From the NCBI GenBank assembly GCA_016342345.1, contig JAEINO010000010.1:1-64000 (forward strand): a stretch of DNA of 64,000 bases, read 5' to 3'. The notes under the pieces were generated by a model, which was not told where the DNA came from, ran no database searches, and saw only the letters and a program-made list of their open reading frames with translations. Source of the stretch: Pseudodesulfovibrio sp. (lineage in GTDB: Bacteria > Desulfobacterota > Desulfovibrionia > Desulfovibrionales > Desulfovibrionaceae). Both the position numbers and the translations under genes were made by a program. Shown here in pieces: positions 40,598 to 49,032 of the stretch; the first letter of the stretch is position 1, and each line of letters starts with the position of its first letter.

Positions 40598-40753
40598 GGA
40601 AACTCTGATTAATTCAATCTTCAGGAAGTGCTGTAGAATTATTCGCTGGCAAGGCGCGCAAAAAAGTCAAGACTGACGCGTGCTTCCTGCACGCTAGGGT
40701 TTGATTTTTTTGCAGCAACGAAGCCAGAGGGCAATTATGCAATGCTTCCTTAG
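40594..40753 (+). repeat. 160-bp terminal-inverted-repeat hairpin element, copy D
   Basis: Starts TTAGGGAAACTCTG and ends ATGCTTCCTTAG. More diverged than A-C in the middle (GCGCGCAAAAAAGTCAAGACTG) but with compensating changes in the central palindrome (GCGTGC-TTCCT-GCACGC), so the hairpin is kept. The upstream gene's TAG stop is the element's TTAGGG end. Confidence 0.9.
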
Positions 40754-40778
40754 CACAATCTCAGACCAAGGATATCTC

Positions 40779-41168
40779 ATGACACAAGCCCGACGATTCG
40801 CTGCCATGCTTCTCATATGCGCCATGTCCATTTCTGCTGCAGGTTGCGGAGCCATCATTGTGGGCGGCGCAGCAGCGGCAGGCACCTATTTCTATTTGGA
40901 TGGACAGTCCAGGGGGACATACAACGTCAGCCTGAACAAGGCCTATGAAGCTTCGCTGGCAGCCTGTAAGGAACTTGAAATTCCGGTTACCGAACAGAGC
41001 AAGAAACTTTCGTCCGCAACCGTCACTGGCAAACTCTCCGGCGATACAGTCACCATTTCCCTCAAACTTGTGGGTGACGACATCACCGAAATTACGGTCC
41101 GCGTCGGACTGATGGGTGATGAATCAGCATCATACCGCATCCAGAAAACCATCAGTAAACGATTTTAG
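40779..41168 (+). CDS. Lipoprotein of DUF3568 type
   Basis: From the ATG at 40779 the product has 129 residues with a lipoprotein signal (MTQARRFAAMLLICAMSISAAGC) whose lipobox is SAAGC. After a glycine/alanine-rich hydrophobic stretch (AIIVGGAAAAGTYFYLDGQSRGTYN) comes a compact domain (LNKAYEASLAACKELEIPVTEQSKKLSSATVTGKLSGDTVTISLKLVGDDITEITVRVGLMGDESASYRIQKTISKRF) as in DUF3568. The role is unknown. In-frame codons upstream lie in the repeat and are not coding. A terminator follows. Confidence 0.85.
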   Translation: MTQARRFAAMLLICAMSISAAGCGAIIVGGAAAAGTYFYLDGQSRGTYNVSLNKAYEASLAACKELEIPVTEQSKKLSSATVTGKLSGDTVTISLKLVGDDITEITVRVGLMGDESASYRIQKTISKRF

Positions 41169-41183
41169 CCAGCCACAGCCAAC

Positions 41184-41237
41184 AAAAGGCCAGACCCCGA
41201 ACGGTGTTCCCGCGCACACGGGTTTGGCCTTTTTCAC
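41184..41237 (+). terminator. Terminator after the DUF3568 lipoprotein gene
   Basis: AAAAGGCCAGACCC and GGGTTTGGCCTTTTT form a stem of about 12 bp around a 25-base loop; the 3' arm is T-rich. Confidence 0.8.
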
Positions 41238-41317
41238 CACGCTGACACCATCCTTCAAATCATCCTGCCACCCGGCCGCCCCTCAGGGCCACACACGCCA
41301 CAAAAACAACTGGCCTC

Positions 41318-41346
41318 TTGACGTCTAGATGTTTTCTAGATAAAAA
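41318..41346 (+). promoter_or_regulatory. Candidate promoter of the MerR-like gene
   Basis: TTGACG, a 17-bp spacer and TAAAAA. The spacer contains TCTAGA twice, separated by TGTTT, an arrangement that would suit a dimeric regulator. It lies about 200 bp before the start codon. Confidence 0.45.
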
Positions 41347-41543
41347 GATCGGTAAGTTTTGTTCTCTAATTTTCTTTGCATTGCAAGGGTGACGATTGGT
41401 GACGATACAAGTAAGTGCGGGCAGCAGCATTCAACTTGCTTTTGGCCTCATCCCCCGCAAAGCAGCTATCAAGTTCGGCAAAACAACCAGACTTGCCAGA
41501 CCCGGAAACCCTGACACTCTCAAACCAGGAACAGGCATATATC

Positions 41544-42530
41544 ATGGCCGACACATATACACATAAAAATCTTGCCGAACTCTGCGGTGTTTCCGAAACC
41601 ACCATCAAAAGCTACCGTCGCAAATTCCCAGGATTCATCCCGGTCCTCACGCGCGGCAAACCCATCCGCTTCAAAAGCGAGGCCGCAGCCGTCTGTCTCA
41701 GAATTCGCGACTGTTTTGAAAAAGGCATGTCTGTCAACGAAACAGACAAAGTATTAAAGGAAAACTTTAAGGGACAATCAGCAGAATCACCCCGACGCGC
41801 TGCTGCCGCACCCACAGAAAGCAGCACTGTTTCCCCTGAGTATCTGGAAAAATTCTTCAAGACAGCGGGCCAGATGATGCAGGGAATGGCTTCTCTTGCC
41901 ACTGCTCAGGTCAAGGCCGGGCAACGACTTGCACAGGTCGAAACCACTCTTGAAAAACTTGTCGAGATAGAAACCAGAAACAGCGAGGTCTTCAGCCAGC
42001 TGCTGACACATCTCAAGGCCCCATCCGCGAGTATTTCTCCGACTCCATCGCAAGCCGAAGCCGAATTTCCTGCACCTGAAAAAATTCGGGCGCGCAAGAT
42101 CGTCAATGTCCGAAGTCCGGAAGGGGACGTCAAATCCTATTCCATTGAAAAGAACAAGACCGAGGTCGAGGTCGAGAGCAAATATGAACGGCCGTCCGAT
42201 GCCTTCCTCAACACACCCATAGTCATCAGAAACGAACAGAGTGAATTTCTCGGCGTTCCCGGTCGACTCCCCCTGTCCGGCTTCATTGAAATTCTGGTGC
42301 GTGAGGCCGAGGAAGGCGGCGTGACCATGTCTCACTGGAAACACAAGGAAGACGTCTGGGTCTTTTTCATGGAAATCCCTGGCGGCGACTCTCACGAACT
42401 TCATTTTGCTTCCACGACCACACCAAAAGGAAATCTCGTGGTCCTTCTCAATCGTCTCGACGTGAACCAGAAACAGACAACGCCCCAGTTCCTCCAGGAA
42501 TTCTTCCGTCAGGTGAAAGACAAGATATAA
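41544..42530 (+). CDS. MerR-like HTH protein with coiled coil, function unknown
   Basis: The likely start is the ATG at 41544, giving 328 residues. Residues 1-75 form a MerR-like helix-turn-helix: HKNLAELCGVSETTIKSYRRKFPGFIPVLTRGKPIRFKSEAAAVCLRIRDCFEKGMSVNETDKVL. A Ser/Ala/Pro linker leads to a helical stretch (EYLEKFFKTAGQMMQGMASLATAQVKAGQRLAQVETTLEKLVEIETRNSEVF), then a C-terminal beta-rich domain (PIVIRNEQSEFLGVPGRLPLSGFIEILVREA). I do not recognise the C-terminal domain. It lies just ahead of the pab operon but looks separately transcribed. Confidence 0.75.
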   Translation: MADTYTHKNLAELCGVSETTIKSYRRKFPGFIPVLTRGKPIRFKSEAAAVCLRIRDCFEKGMSVNETDKVLKENFKGQSAESPRRAAAAPTESSTVSPEYLEKFFKTAGQMMQGMASLATAQVKAGQRLAQVETTLEKLVEIETRNSEVFSQLLTHLKAPSASISPTPSQAEAEFPAPEKIRARKIVNVRSPEGDVKSYSIEKNKTEVEVESKYERPSDAFLNTPIVIRNEQSEFLGVPGRLPLSGFIEILVREAEEGGVTMSHWKHKEDVWVFFMEIPGGDSHELHFASTTTPKGNLVVLLNRLDVNQKQTTPQFLQEFFRQVKDKI

Positions 42531-42578
42531 CCGGCTCGCACGAGTTCATCTGTTTCACTCTCCGGTGAAAAGGAATTC

Positions 42579-43118
42579 ATGGACATTCTGCTTATCGACA
42601 ACAACGACAGCTTTACGCATAATCTCGAACACCTGCTGGCGATATCCACCAAGAGTGCTTCCATTATAGTGGAATCTCATGCCAATTTGACAACTCTTGC
42701 CTTCTCCCGCTTTGATCTGATTGTCATATCGCCCGGTCCGGGTGCACCAGTTGAATATCCCGGATATGAACGCATTTTCGCATCAGGCAAGCCCGTACTG
42801 GGCATTTGTCTCGGCATGCAGATCATGAATGAATATTGCGGGGGCAGAACCGGTCGCCTTCAGAAATGCATGCACGGCAAAACAGACACAATCGTGTTCA
42901 ACGGAACAGAGCATATTGTGGCCCGATATCATTCCCTGTACGTCACACAACTCGGCAACGGATTGGAAATTCTCGCTGAAAATGCGGACTTTGTGCCCAT
43001 GTGTCTTGGCAACCGCTCAAACCGGTGGCTCGGCTACCAGTTCCACCCGGAATCATTTCTGACCCCTCACGGAGGCGCATTCATTGACCATGCTCTCGAC
43101 TATCTCGATCTCGGCTGA
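42579..43118 (+). CDS. pabA: Aminodeoxychorismate/anthranilate synthase glutaminase subunit
   Basis: A 179-residue class I glutamine amidotransferase: MDILLIDNNDSFTHNLEHLL, VISPGPGAPVEYPGYERIF, nucleophile cysteine in VLGICLGMQIMNEYCGG, and the His-Glu pair in GYQFHPESFLTPHG. It feeds ammonia to the synthase subunit. The following gene overlaps it by 29 nt and an aminotransferase-lyase comes next, so PabA of p-aminobenzoate synthesis is favoured over TrpG. Confidence 0.92.
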   Translation: MDILLIDNNDSFTHNLEHLLAISTKSASIIVESHANLTTLAFSRFDLIVISPGPGAPVEYPGYERIFASGKPVLGICLGMQIMNEYCGGRTGRLQKCMHGKTDTIVFNGTEHIVARYHSLYVTQLGNGLEILAENADFVPMCLGNRSNRWLGYQFHPESFLTPHGGAFIDHALDYLDLG

Positions 43119-44364
43119 TCAAAGCCGTTTCGTCGCATTTGCCGGGTACCTGGCCCGTGAAAAAGGAGCGGATCTGCTGCTTTCCTCATCAGGCTATCCA
43201 GCGAAAACACCCTCTGTAGCCGGGGTCCACCCCATGGCCGAATTGATAATAGAAAAAGACACGACGCCAGACGAAATCAAGAAATTCTGTTTCGGCACCC
43301 CTGCCCTGACCATGGGATTCGTGAGCTACTCCTACGGCATGAAATTACGCGGTGTGGCTTCGAACAAGGCAAGCGATTTTCCCATGGGGCACCTGAAAAA
43401 ATATGAGGCAACAGCGGAATACCACCCGACCACCAATCAGGTTGTTTTCACATCCGAGAACAACCCCCTGATCACGGAATTGACGGAACGACTCGCCGCA
43501 TTATCCGATGCTGCACCGAAAATGAAACTTCACGGCCTGCCTCACGCTCCGCCTGCGGCATCACTCAACCATGCAGAATACAAAGCAGGCGTACGCGAGA
43601 CTCTGGAACGCATCCGGTCCGGCCACACCTACCAGCTCAATCTTTCCACCAGGTTCACCTGGAATTGTCCAAACCTCGACCCTCTTGCCCTCTTTTTCGA
43701 CATGCGAAACAACCACCCCGCACCCTTTTACGCCTGGCTGAATTCCGGGTCCAGCCGGATACTCTCCACCTCGCCCGAACGATTCCTGCGCGTCACGGAC
43801 GGGCATGTCCTGTCCCAACCCATCAAGGGAACCTTGAAATTCGACAAATATACCCCCGAGCTTGCCAGTCTCCTGACCGAATCACTCAAGGAAAGTGCCG
43901 AGCTGTCCATGATCGTGGACCTGATCAGAAACGACATTTCCGCCAATTGCACATACGGTTCGGTCTTCGTGGAAAATCACAAATCCGTGTTCGCAGTGGA
44001 CACTCTTCTCCAAATGTATGCGGATGTTCATGGAGACCTGAAAAAAGATCGGGACTGTCTTGATCTCTTTTTCGATGCATTTCCCGGCGGGTCTGTCACC
44101 GGATGTCCCAAGCAAAACTCCATGTCCATCATCGAGGAATTGGAACCTCACAGCCGGGATGTCTATTGCGGTTCGGTGGTCGTTATCCGCGATACAATGA
44201 ACATGGATTCCTCCATTGCCATCCGCACTGCTGCCTACGATATCAGCACAGGTAGCCTCGACTACTGGGCCGGAAGCGGCATCGTGGTGGACTCCAACCC
44301 CGCAAGCGAGTATCAGGAAACACTTGCCAAGGCGGAAAAATTTCTCACACTGGGGGGGCAATGA
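43090..44364 (+). CDS. pabB: Aminodeoxychorismate synthase component I
   Basis: About 424 residues from the ATG at 43090; a TTG two codons upstream is in frame. The chorismate-binding domain is complete: YKAGVRETLERIRSGHTYQLNLSTRF, FYAWLNSGSSRILSTSPERFLRVTDGHVLSQPIKGTLKFD, SAELSMIVDLIRNDISANCTYGSV and FFDAFPGGSVTGCPKQNSMSIIEELEPHSRDVYCGSVVVI, ending YWAGSGIVVDSNPASEYQETLAKAE. PIKGT carries the lysine typical of PabB. It makes 4-amino-4-deoxychorismate with PabA for folate synthesis. Confidence 0.93.
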   Translation: MLSTISISADQSRFVAFAGYLAREKGADLLLSSSGYPAKTPSVAGVHPMAELIIEKDTTPDEIKKFCFGTPALTMGFVSYSYGMKLRGVASNKASDFPMGHLKKYEATAEYHPTTNQVVFTSENNPLITELTERLAALSDAAPKMKLHGLPHAPPAASLNHAEYKAGVRETLERIRSGHTYQLNLSTRFTWNCPNLDPLALFFDMRNNHPAPFYAWLNSGSSRILSTSPERFLRVTDGHVLSQPIKGTLKFDKYTPELASLLTESLKESAELSMIVDLIRNDISANCTYGSVFVENHKSVFAVDTLLQMYADVHGDLKKDRDCLDLFFDAFPGGSVTGCPKQNSMSIIEELEPHSRDVYCGSVVVIRDTMNMDSSIAIRTAAYDISTGSLDYWAGSGIVVDSNPASEYQETLAKAEKFLTLGGQ

Positions 44365-45125
44365 TCCATTATTTCAAAAACGAATACAACCGTGAAGGAT
44401 TATGTCTGGACCCTGCTGCCCCGGCATTTCGCTACGGTGCGGGGTTTTTTGAAACCATCTACTACAACGGCTCCAGAATCTGCCATCTCGACATGCATCT
44501 TGATCGACTGCTCGGCTCCCTCCGCGCCTATCAGATCGACTACGAAACCATTGATTTCGAACCCATCATCCGACAGATCATCAACCGCAACGGTCTTGAG
44601 GGACAAACCGCCCGCATCAACATATTCTATCCCATCGAATCCGACTCGGCCCACCCCGTTGTCATGGCAACACGACACGAACCCAGACCATACAAGGCAT
44701 ACCGTCTCTGCATCTGCAAGGATCACCACATCTCCTCACTCAACGCCCAGAAGACCACCAGCTACATGTTCTTCCATCTGGCCATGAAAAAGGCCTTGTC
44801 CCGGGGATTCGATGACGCTGCCCTGACCGATTTCGACAATACTCTTCTCGAAACCACCACCGGGGCGATTGTTCTTGAAAAAAACGGCGACTTCTTCCAA
44901 ATGGACTCACCCTACCGACTCCCATCCACAGCCCTGGCCCTGGCCGAAACCGTCCTTGAAATACTCCCGGCAACCATTACCCTCGACTCCCTCCCAACAT
45001 ATCGCCACGCCTACATCCTCAATTCCATCATCGGAATGCGACCCATCGTTGCCATCGGCGAAACCGCCTTTGTACCGGACGAGGAAGCCTGTCGCACCGT
45101 GACCGAACTGGTCATTGAAGAGTAA
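44361..45125 (+). CDS. pabC: Aminodeoxychorismate lyase (class IV aminotransferase)
   Basis: The 254-residue PLP enzyme starts at ATGA overlapping the pabB stop, with a GGGGGG run upstream. Class IV features include FRYGAGFFETIYYNGSRICHLDMHLDRLLGSLRAYQI, a catalytic lysine most likely in FFHLAMKKALSRGFDDAALTD, and LETTTGAIVLEKNGDFF. It releases pyruvate from aminodeoxychorismate to give p-aminobenzoate. It closes the pabA-pabB-pabC operon and is followed by a strong hairpin. Confidence 0.92.
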   Translation: MIHYFKNEYNREGLCLDPAAPAFRYGAGFFETIYYNGSRICHLDMHLDRLLGSLRAYQIDYETIDFEPIIRQIINRNGLEGQTARINIFYPIESDSAHPVVMATRHEPRPYKAYRLCICKDHHISSLNAQKTTSYMFFHLAMKKALSRGFDDAALTDFDNTLLETTTGAIVLEKNGDFFQMDSPYRLPSTALALAETVLEILPATITLDSLPTYRHAYILNSIIGMRPIVAIGETAFVPDEEACRTVTELVIEE

Positions 45126-45137
45126 TGCCCCCGGCGG

Positions 45138-45165
45138 CTCAAGGAACCTTTCGAGAAAGGTTCCT
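45138..45165 (+). terminator. Hairpin after the pab operon
   Basis: CAAGGAACCTTTC-GA-GAAAGGTTCCTTG is a perfect 13-bp stem. The T run (CTTTTTTCC) follows only 20 bases later, so it may be an attenuating hairpin rather than a classical terminator. Confidence 0.65.
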
Positions 45166-45309
45166 TGAGAATCCTCCGAAGCTTTTTTCCTCTACACCGC
45201 CTGCAAGGAATACGTCCCCATTTGAACCGGATGGCGGTGTAGCTCGCTCTTCCGAATCCAAGGAACTTCCGCTTTGACAAATTATTACCAGATACAACGC
45301 GTACTCTTC

Positions 45310-45420
45310 TAAAGAAGGTTCGAGAGCAAGGCGCAAAAAAAAGAACAAGGCCGACGCGCACTCCTGTACGCAAGGGTTTGATCTTTTTGAAGCAACGCCG
45401 CTATCGGACCTTTTTCAACA
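45310..45420 (+). repeat. Diverged relative of the 160-bp hairpin elements, copy E
   Basis: The core from 45326 (GCAAGGCGCAAAAAA) through GGCCGACGCG and CCTGTACGCAAGGGTTTGAT to AAGCAACG at about 45397 matches copies A-D. The ends differ: AAAGAAGGTTC and GGACCTTTTTCA form its own inverted pair. It stops 2 bp before the ftsX stop codon on the opposite strand. Confidence 0.75.
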
Positions 45421-45422
45421 GC

Positions 45423-46298
45423 CTACTTGACGGCAACCCAACTGCTGGCCATTGACACCAAAGTTACTGCGCCTGCTATAATGCCAAGCTGATCATATGG
45501 AAGGAATTGAATTTCAATAAAAAAAGGAGGGAAGTTAAGAGTTTGTGCTGTCACTGAATGAACAAGTGCCAACAATCCTATTCCCAATGCCGAACCAAAC
45601 ACGCCCTGAATGAAGCCTCCGGTAAGCAGGGGCCAACGAACATAGGCCGGACTGGCTCCCACCAGCGACAGGATTTCCACTTCGTCCAGGCGCGTCAGGA
45701 GCGAAAGCTTGATGGTATTATAGACCACCAGTGAAACGATGAGGGCAAGAAATCCGATAATAGGCCAGACAATTACCCGTGTAATAGTCATCCATCCCTG
45801 AGCAAGATCCGCCTGAAACGGGGTGTAATGGACCTTGTCCACGCCGGGCAGACTCTTGAGTTCGGTCAGCAGCCTTGCTGCCCATCCCTCGTCCTGGGCT
45901 TCGGGCGGCACGGCAAATGATGCCAGCCCGGAATACGGAAGCGGATTGTTATCTGCCAGCCAGGAAAAGTCGCCGGTCTCGCCAAGGGTGGTGGCAAGTT
46001 CGGTCAAAGCATTTTCAGGAGTAAATGTCTTGAAATCCTTGAGGTAATCCAATTTTCTAACAACCGCCCAATCCTTGAGTACGTCCTCGGTCTTGGTGTC
46101 TGCCTTCCAGTAAACCTGAAATTCAACTTCACCGCGGGACTTGAGCAGTTCGACATTGATATTGTGCAATCCAATAATGATGAGACCTGTCAGGAGAGTG
46201 ACCATGCCAACCGCCACCAAGGTCAGCAACTGGGCCACGGGATGCAGACCGAAATCCGCAATACCGCGCAAAGTAAGTCGGAAGAGTTGACCGATCAT
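45423..46298 (-). CDS. ftsX: Cell division ABC transporter permease FtsX
   Basis: A 291-residue membrane protein with an N-terminal helix (PVAQLLTLVAVGMVTLLTGLIIIGLHNINVELLKS), a periplasmic domain (about 60-165: VEFQVYWKADTKTEDVLKDW ... PEAQDEGWAARLLTELKSLPGVDKVHY) and three C-terminal helices with the FtsX permease motif RLDEVEILSLVGASPAYVRWPLLTGGFIQGVFG. With FtsE it activates cell-wall hydrolases at the septum from the inner membrane. The ATG overlaps the ftsE stop by one base (TAATG). Confidence 0.94.
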   Translation of the reverse strand: MIGQLFRLTLRGIADFGLHPVAQLLTLVAVGMVTLLTGLIIIGLHNINVELLKSRGEVEFQVYWKADTKTEDVLKDWAVVRKLDYLKDFKTFTPENALTELATTLGETGDFSWLADNNPLPYSGLASFAVPPEAQDEGWAARLLTELKSLPGVDKVHYTPFQADLAQGWMTITRVIVWPIIGFLALIVSLVVYNTIKLSLLTRLDEVEILSLVGASPAYVRWPLLTGGFIQGVFGSALGIGLLALVHSVTAQTLNFPPFFIEIQFLPYDQLGIIAGAVTLVSMASSWVAVK

Positions 46299-46996
46299 TA
46301 GTCGTCCTCCTCGTTCTCTTCATTAATAGAACTTTCACCATCAGTGACTATGCAGCCGTCCTGTAAATGAAGGATGCGCGCCTCGGGTACGCAGTCGAGC
46401 ACTTCGCGGCTATGCGTGGCCATGATGACTGATGTGCCATAGGTGTGAAACTGCTTGAATATATCCATGAGGTGCATGGTCAGATCAAAGTCGAGGTTTC
46501 CGGTCGGTTCGTCAGCCAGGATCAGCTCCGGGTTGGCAACCATGGACCGGGCAATGGCTACGCGTTGCTGCTCACCGCCAGACAGTCTCTCGCAGGTGGA
46601 ATAGCTCTTGGTCTCAAGTCCCATGGCACGGACAATGGCGCGCACCCGTCTCTCCAGGTTCATCCTCGGCATACCCCGGACTTCCAGAGCCATGGCAACA
46701 TTGTCGAACACCGTGCGTTTCGGAAGAATCTTGAAATCCTGAAAGACAACCCCAACCTTGCGGCGCAGTTGCGGAATTTGACGTTTTCTGAGGTTGTTGA
46801 GCTGAAATCCGGCCACTGATGCCCGGCCGCGATTGACCGGCAATGCGCCATACAACATGCGCAACAATGTGGTCTTGCCCGCGCCGGAATGTCCGGTCAG
46901 GAACAGAAACTCACCCTTGCCCAGAGTGAACGAAATATCCTTCAGAGCCCAATATGCCCCGAAATTATAGGAGAGGCGATCCACTTTAACCATCAT
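46298..46996 (-). CDS. ftsE: Cell division ATP-binding protein FtsE
   Basis: About 232 residues from one of two adjacent ATGs (46996 or 46993). Motifs: [41 protein letters not shown] (Walker A), [25 protein letters not shown] (Q-loop), [33 protein letters not shown] (signature and Walker B) and MATHSREV (H-loop). It is the cytoplasmic ATPase of FtsEX. In-frame sequence upstream of the start does not resemble the family. Confidence 0.95.
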   Translation of the reverse strand: MMVKVDRLSYNFGAYWALKDISFTLGKGEFLFLTGHSGAGKTTLLRMLYGALPVNRGRASVAGFQLNNLRKRQIPQLRRKVGVVFQDFKILPKRTVFDNVAMALEVRGMPRMNLERRVRAIVRAMGLETKSYSTCERLSGGEQQRVAIARSMVANPELILADEPTGNLDFDLTMHLMDIFKQFHTYGTSVIMATHSREVLDCVPEARILHLQDGCIVTDGESSINEENEEDD

Positions 46997-47230
46997 GCGT
47001 GACTTTGTACCTGCCTGAACGCAATATTGCAAGAATACCTGCAACAATCCAATTACCTTCAGCGTCTCATCCGCTTTGAAGTGAAATTGATCCTTGTCTT
47101 CGCTCGTGGTGACAATGGATTGCCCTGAAAACAATTTAAGGGCCTTGCTTGAAAAGACTGTCAACAGGATTAGTTGCCCTTTTTTCGATCCTTCTTATCC
47201 CCCTGACGCCCGTTTTTGCCCGAGTCCGAA

Positions 47231-47314
47231 AACCGGGGTTATGCTTCTCGCGATTCCCGAAGAGTGGCTTCGGGAACACGCATCCCGGTTCGGGGCGGGC
47301 TTAGAGTCCGCCCC
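47231..47314. other. Structured intergenic sequence, possible RNA or protein-binding site
   Basis: An outer stem AACCGGG..ATGC (47231-47244) / GCAT-CCCGGTT (47280-47290) encloses a perfect 9-bp hairpin TTCCCGAAG / CTTCGGGAA (47254-47276). A third hairpin GGGGCGG / CCGCCCC follows (47292-47314). The block is GC-rich, unlike the AT-rich DNA beside it. No family recognised. Confidence 0.45.
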
Positions 47315-47394
47315 ATTTCAAAGCCAAAAAAAAAACCATGGGAGAAAGGGCCATGAAGTAGACTATGGAGCCATTCCAGGCCATATTTTATTTG

Positions 47395-47560
47395 ACTAAA
47401 TGTTACCCCAAATAGCCTCTGTGACAAATTCATAATAGCACCAAAAAAATATTTTTTTATAAATAAAACTAATATTTCTTACAATTTTAACATAAAATCA
47501 GTACTTTATTAATTTATATGCTTTTTCGTACAAAATCATCACAAACACCACACAATCCAC
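47395..47560. other. AT-rich stretch, candidate unwinding region near the origin
   Basis: About 165 bp of strongly AT-rich DNA (for example AAAAAAATATTTTTTTATAAATAA) between ftsE and the DUF39 gene. The adjoining CAATCCACA (47557) matches seven of nine bases of the DnaA box TTATCCACA. dnaA lies 1.5 kb away. No cluster of exact DnaA boxes is visible. Confidence 0.3.
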
Positions 47561-47561
47561 A

Positions 47562-47604
47562 AAGAAAGGCCTGCCGAAATATTTCCGACAGACCTTTCTG
47601 ATAG
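47562..47604 (-). terminator. Terminator of the DUF39 gene
   Basis: On the minus strand AGAAAGGTCTGTCGG and CCGGCAGGCCTTTCT-like arms flank AAATATTT; the 3' arm ends CTTTCTTTGTGG. Only two mismatches in the stem. Confidence 0.75.
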
Positions 47605-47618
47605 TATGTCTTTTCGGG

Positions 47619-48788
47619 CTAGAAACTCGGAATATCGTCCACCTTCTCGGACAGCAGGAAATTGCCCTCCTGAATCCACTTCTTGAGCTTGTCAGCCACT
47701 TCCAGGGACATGGAATAGCTGGTGATAGGCACGGTCGAGGTCTTCTTGCCGTTGACCTCTATTTCGCCACTTCTAAGCTCTTCGAATGTGACCCGAGCCA
47801 ATTCGCGTGAGATGCCGTTGGGGTAATCGTATCCATAGTCCTTGACCGGCATGGTGATATCCGCATCGGATACCCCGGTGAACCAGGCCATTTCCTCGTT
47901 GAGCATGGGAATGGGAATACCCACGCCTACTGCGAGAGATACGCCATAACCGAGCAAAGACTGGGCGCGCACATAGTGGGCATCCATCTGCTTGAAATCG
48001 CCCTTGACCATCAATGTGCCTGAGGGATTTTTCGGCAACCCGCGCTCGTCGCGCTGGGGTTTCTGCACATGCTGGGTCCCTTCCCCTATGACGTAGCCGA
48101 CGCCGCCGCCAAGGAAAATGCGGGTGCCCATGCCTATGGTCTTGTAATACGGATCATTGAACAGCGGTGAAAGCTGTCCGGCAGTGGCAAAATTGGCATT
48201 GGAACAATTGGATTTCAACGGTCCCATGTATGTATAAATAGTCCGGCTGGTCAGGTTAACGGCACAATTATAATTCTGGTAGCAATTGCGCGGATTGAGC
48301 ATAACGGCATTGGGCAGATCTGCCAAAGTGATGTCCTTGTCCAATTCCCGGCGCGGGTAGCAGTCGGTACCATATGCCTTGGCCCTGAGATGAACAGCCT
48401 TGCCACGAAGCAAATCTTCCATAACATGGGCTCCACCGTACGAAAAACGTCCGGGATGAACCTTGTTAAGGGGATCGTCCTCGCTGGGCTCTGCACACCC
48501 CAAATACGCATCCACAGCGGCAATGCCCGAATAACATGGAACGTTGTTGAGCCACATGCTGGATACTTTCATGACCGGGGGCTGCTGCCCAATATTAAAA
48601 AGCAATCCAGAGGAACACATGGGTGAAAAGGTTCCGGTTGTGACAACATCGACCTCCTGGGCCGCACGAACCTTTCCTTCCTTTCTGACGATCTCAATCA
48701 TTTCCTCGGCATTGACCACAACAGCTTTACCCTTGCGGATGCGCTCGTTGATTTCCTTGATCGTCTTATTTACCTGGTGTTGGACCAT
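47619..48788 (-). CDS. DUF39 homocysteine biosynthesis protein
   Basis: The 389-residue protein matches the DUF39 family (homocysteine biosynthesis; L-aspartate semialdehyde sulfurtransferase of methanogens and sulfate reducers). Typical segments are VDVVTTGTFSPMCSSGLLFN, YLGCAEPSEDDPLNKVHPGRFSYGGAHVMEDLLRGKAV, LNPRNCYQNYNCAVNLTSRTIYTYMGPLK and RIFLGGGVGYVIGEGTQH, with several conserved cysteines. In that pathway sulfide-derived sulfur is added to aspartate semialdehyde to give homocysteine, helped by a ferredoxin-like partner. That partner (MA1822-like) is not adjacent here. Confidence 0.9.
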   Translation of the reverse strand: MVQHQVNKTIKEINERIRKGKAVVVNAEEMIEIVRKEGKVRAAQEVDVVTTGTFSPMCSSGLLFNIGQQPPVMKVSSMWLNNVPCYSGIAAVDAYLGCAEPSEDDPLNKVHPGRFSYGGAHVMEDLLRGKAVHLRAKAYGTDCYPRRELDKDITLADLPNAVMLNPRNCYQNYNCAVNLTSRTIYTYMGPLKSNCSNANFATAGQLSPLFNDPYYKTIGMGTRIFLGGGVGYVIGEGTQHVQKPQRDERGLPKNPSGTLMVKGDFKQMDAHYVRAQSLLGYGVSLAVGVGIPIPMLNEEMAWFTGVSDADITMPVKDYGYDYPNGISRELARVTFEELRSGEIEVNGKKTSTVPITSYSMSLEVADKLKKWIQEGNFLLSEKVDDIPSF

Positions 48789-49032
48789 GGTCCCTCCAAA
48801 CGTATTTTGGGCATTTTCACTATGTTTTCAACAGGAATCGCATCATGTCTCAAAAATTGAGTGAAATCAACGAATTTGTCCGGCAAAACCGACCATGAAG
48901 GCTTGGCTTTAGCTATATTTTAAGGTATAGATTCGAAGGAAATGAGGAAATATTTCAAGGCTTGGTTTTTGTATTTTTTTTAACAATTATACTAAATAGT
49001 TACAGTATGACTTTGAATCAAAAGAATATAGA

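Noticed and set aside
47094-47399. Plus-strand ORF between ftsE and DUF39
   Set aside because: It overlaps the structured GC-rich hairpins, lacks a ribosome-binding site and looks compositionally non-coding.
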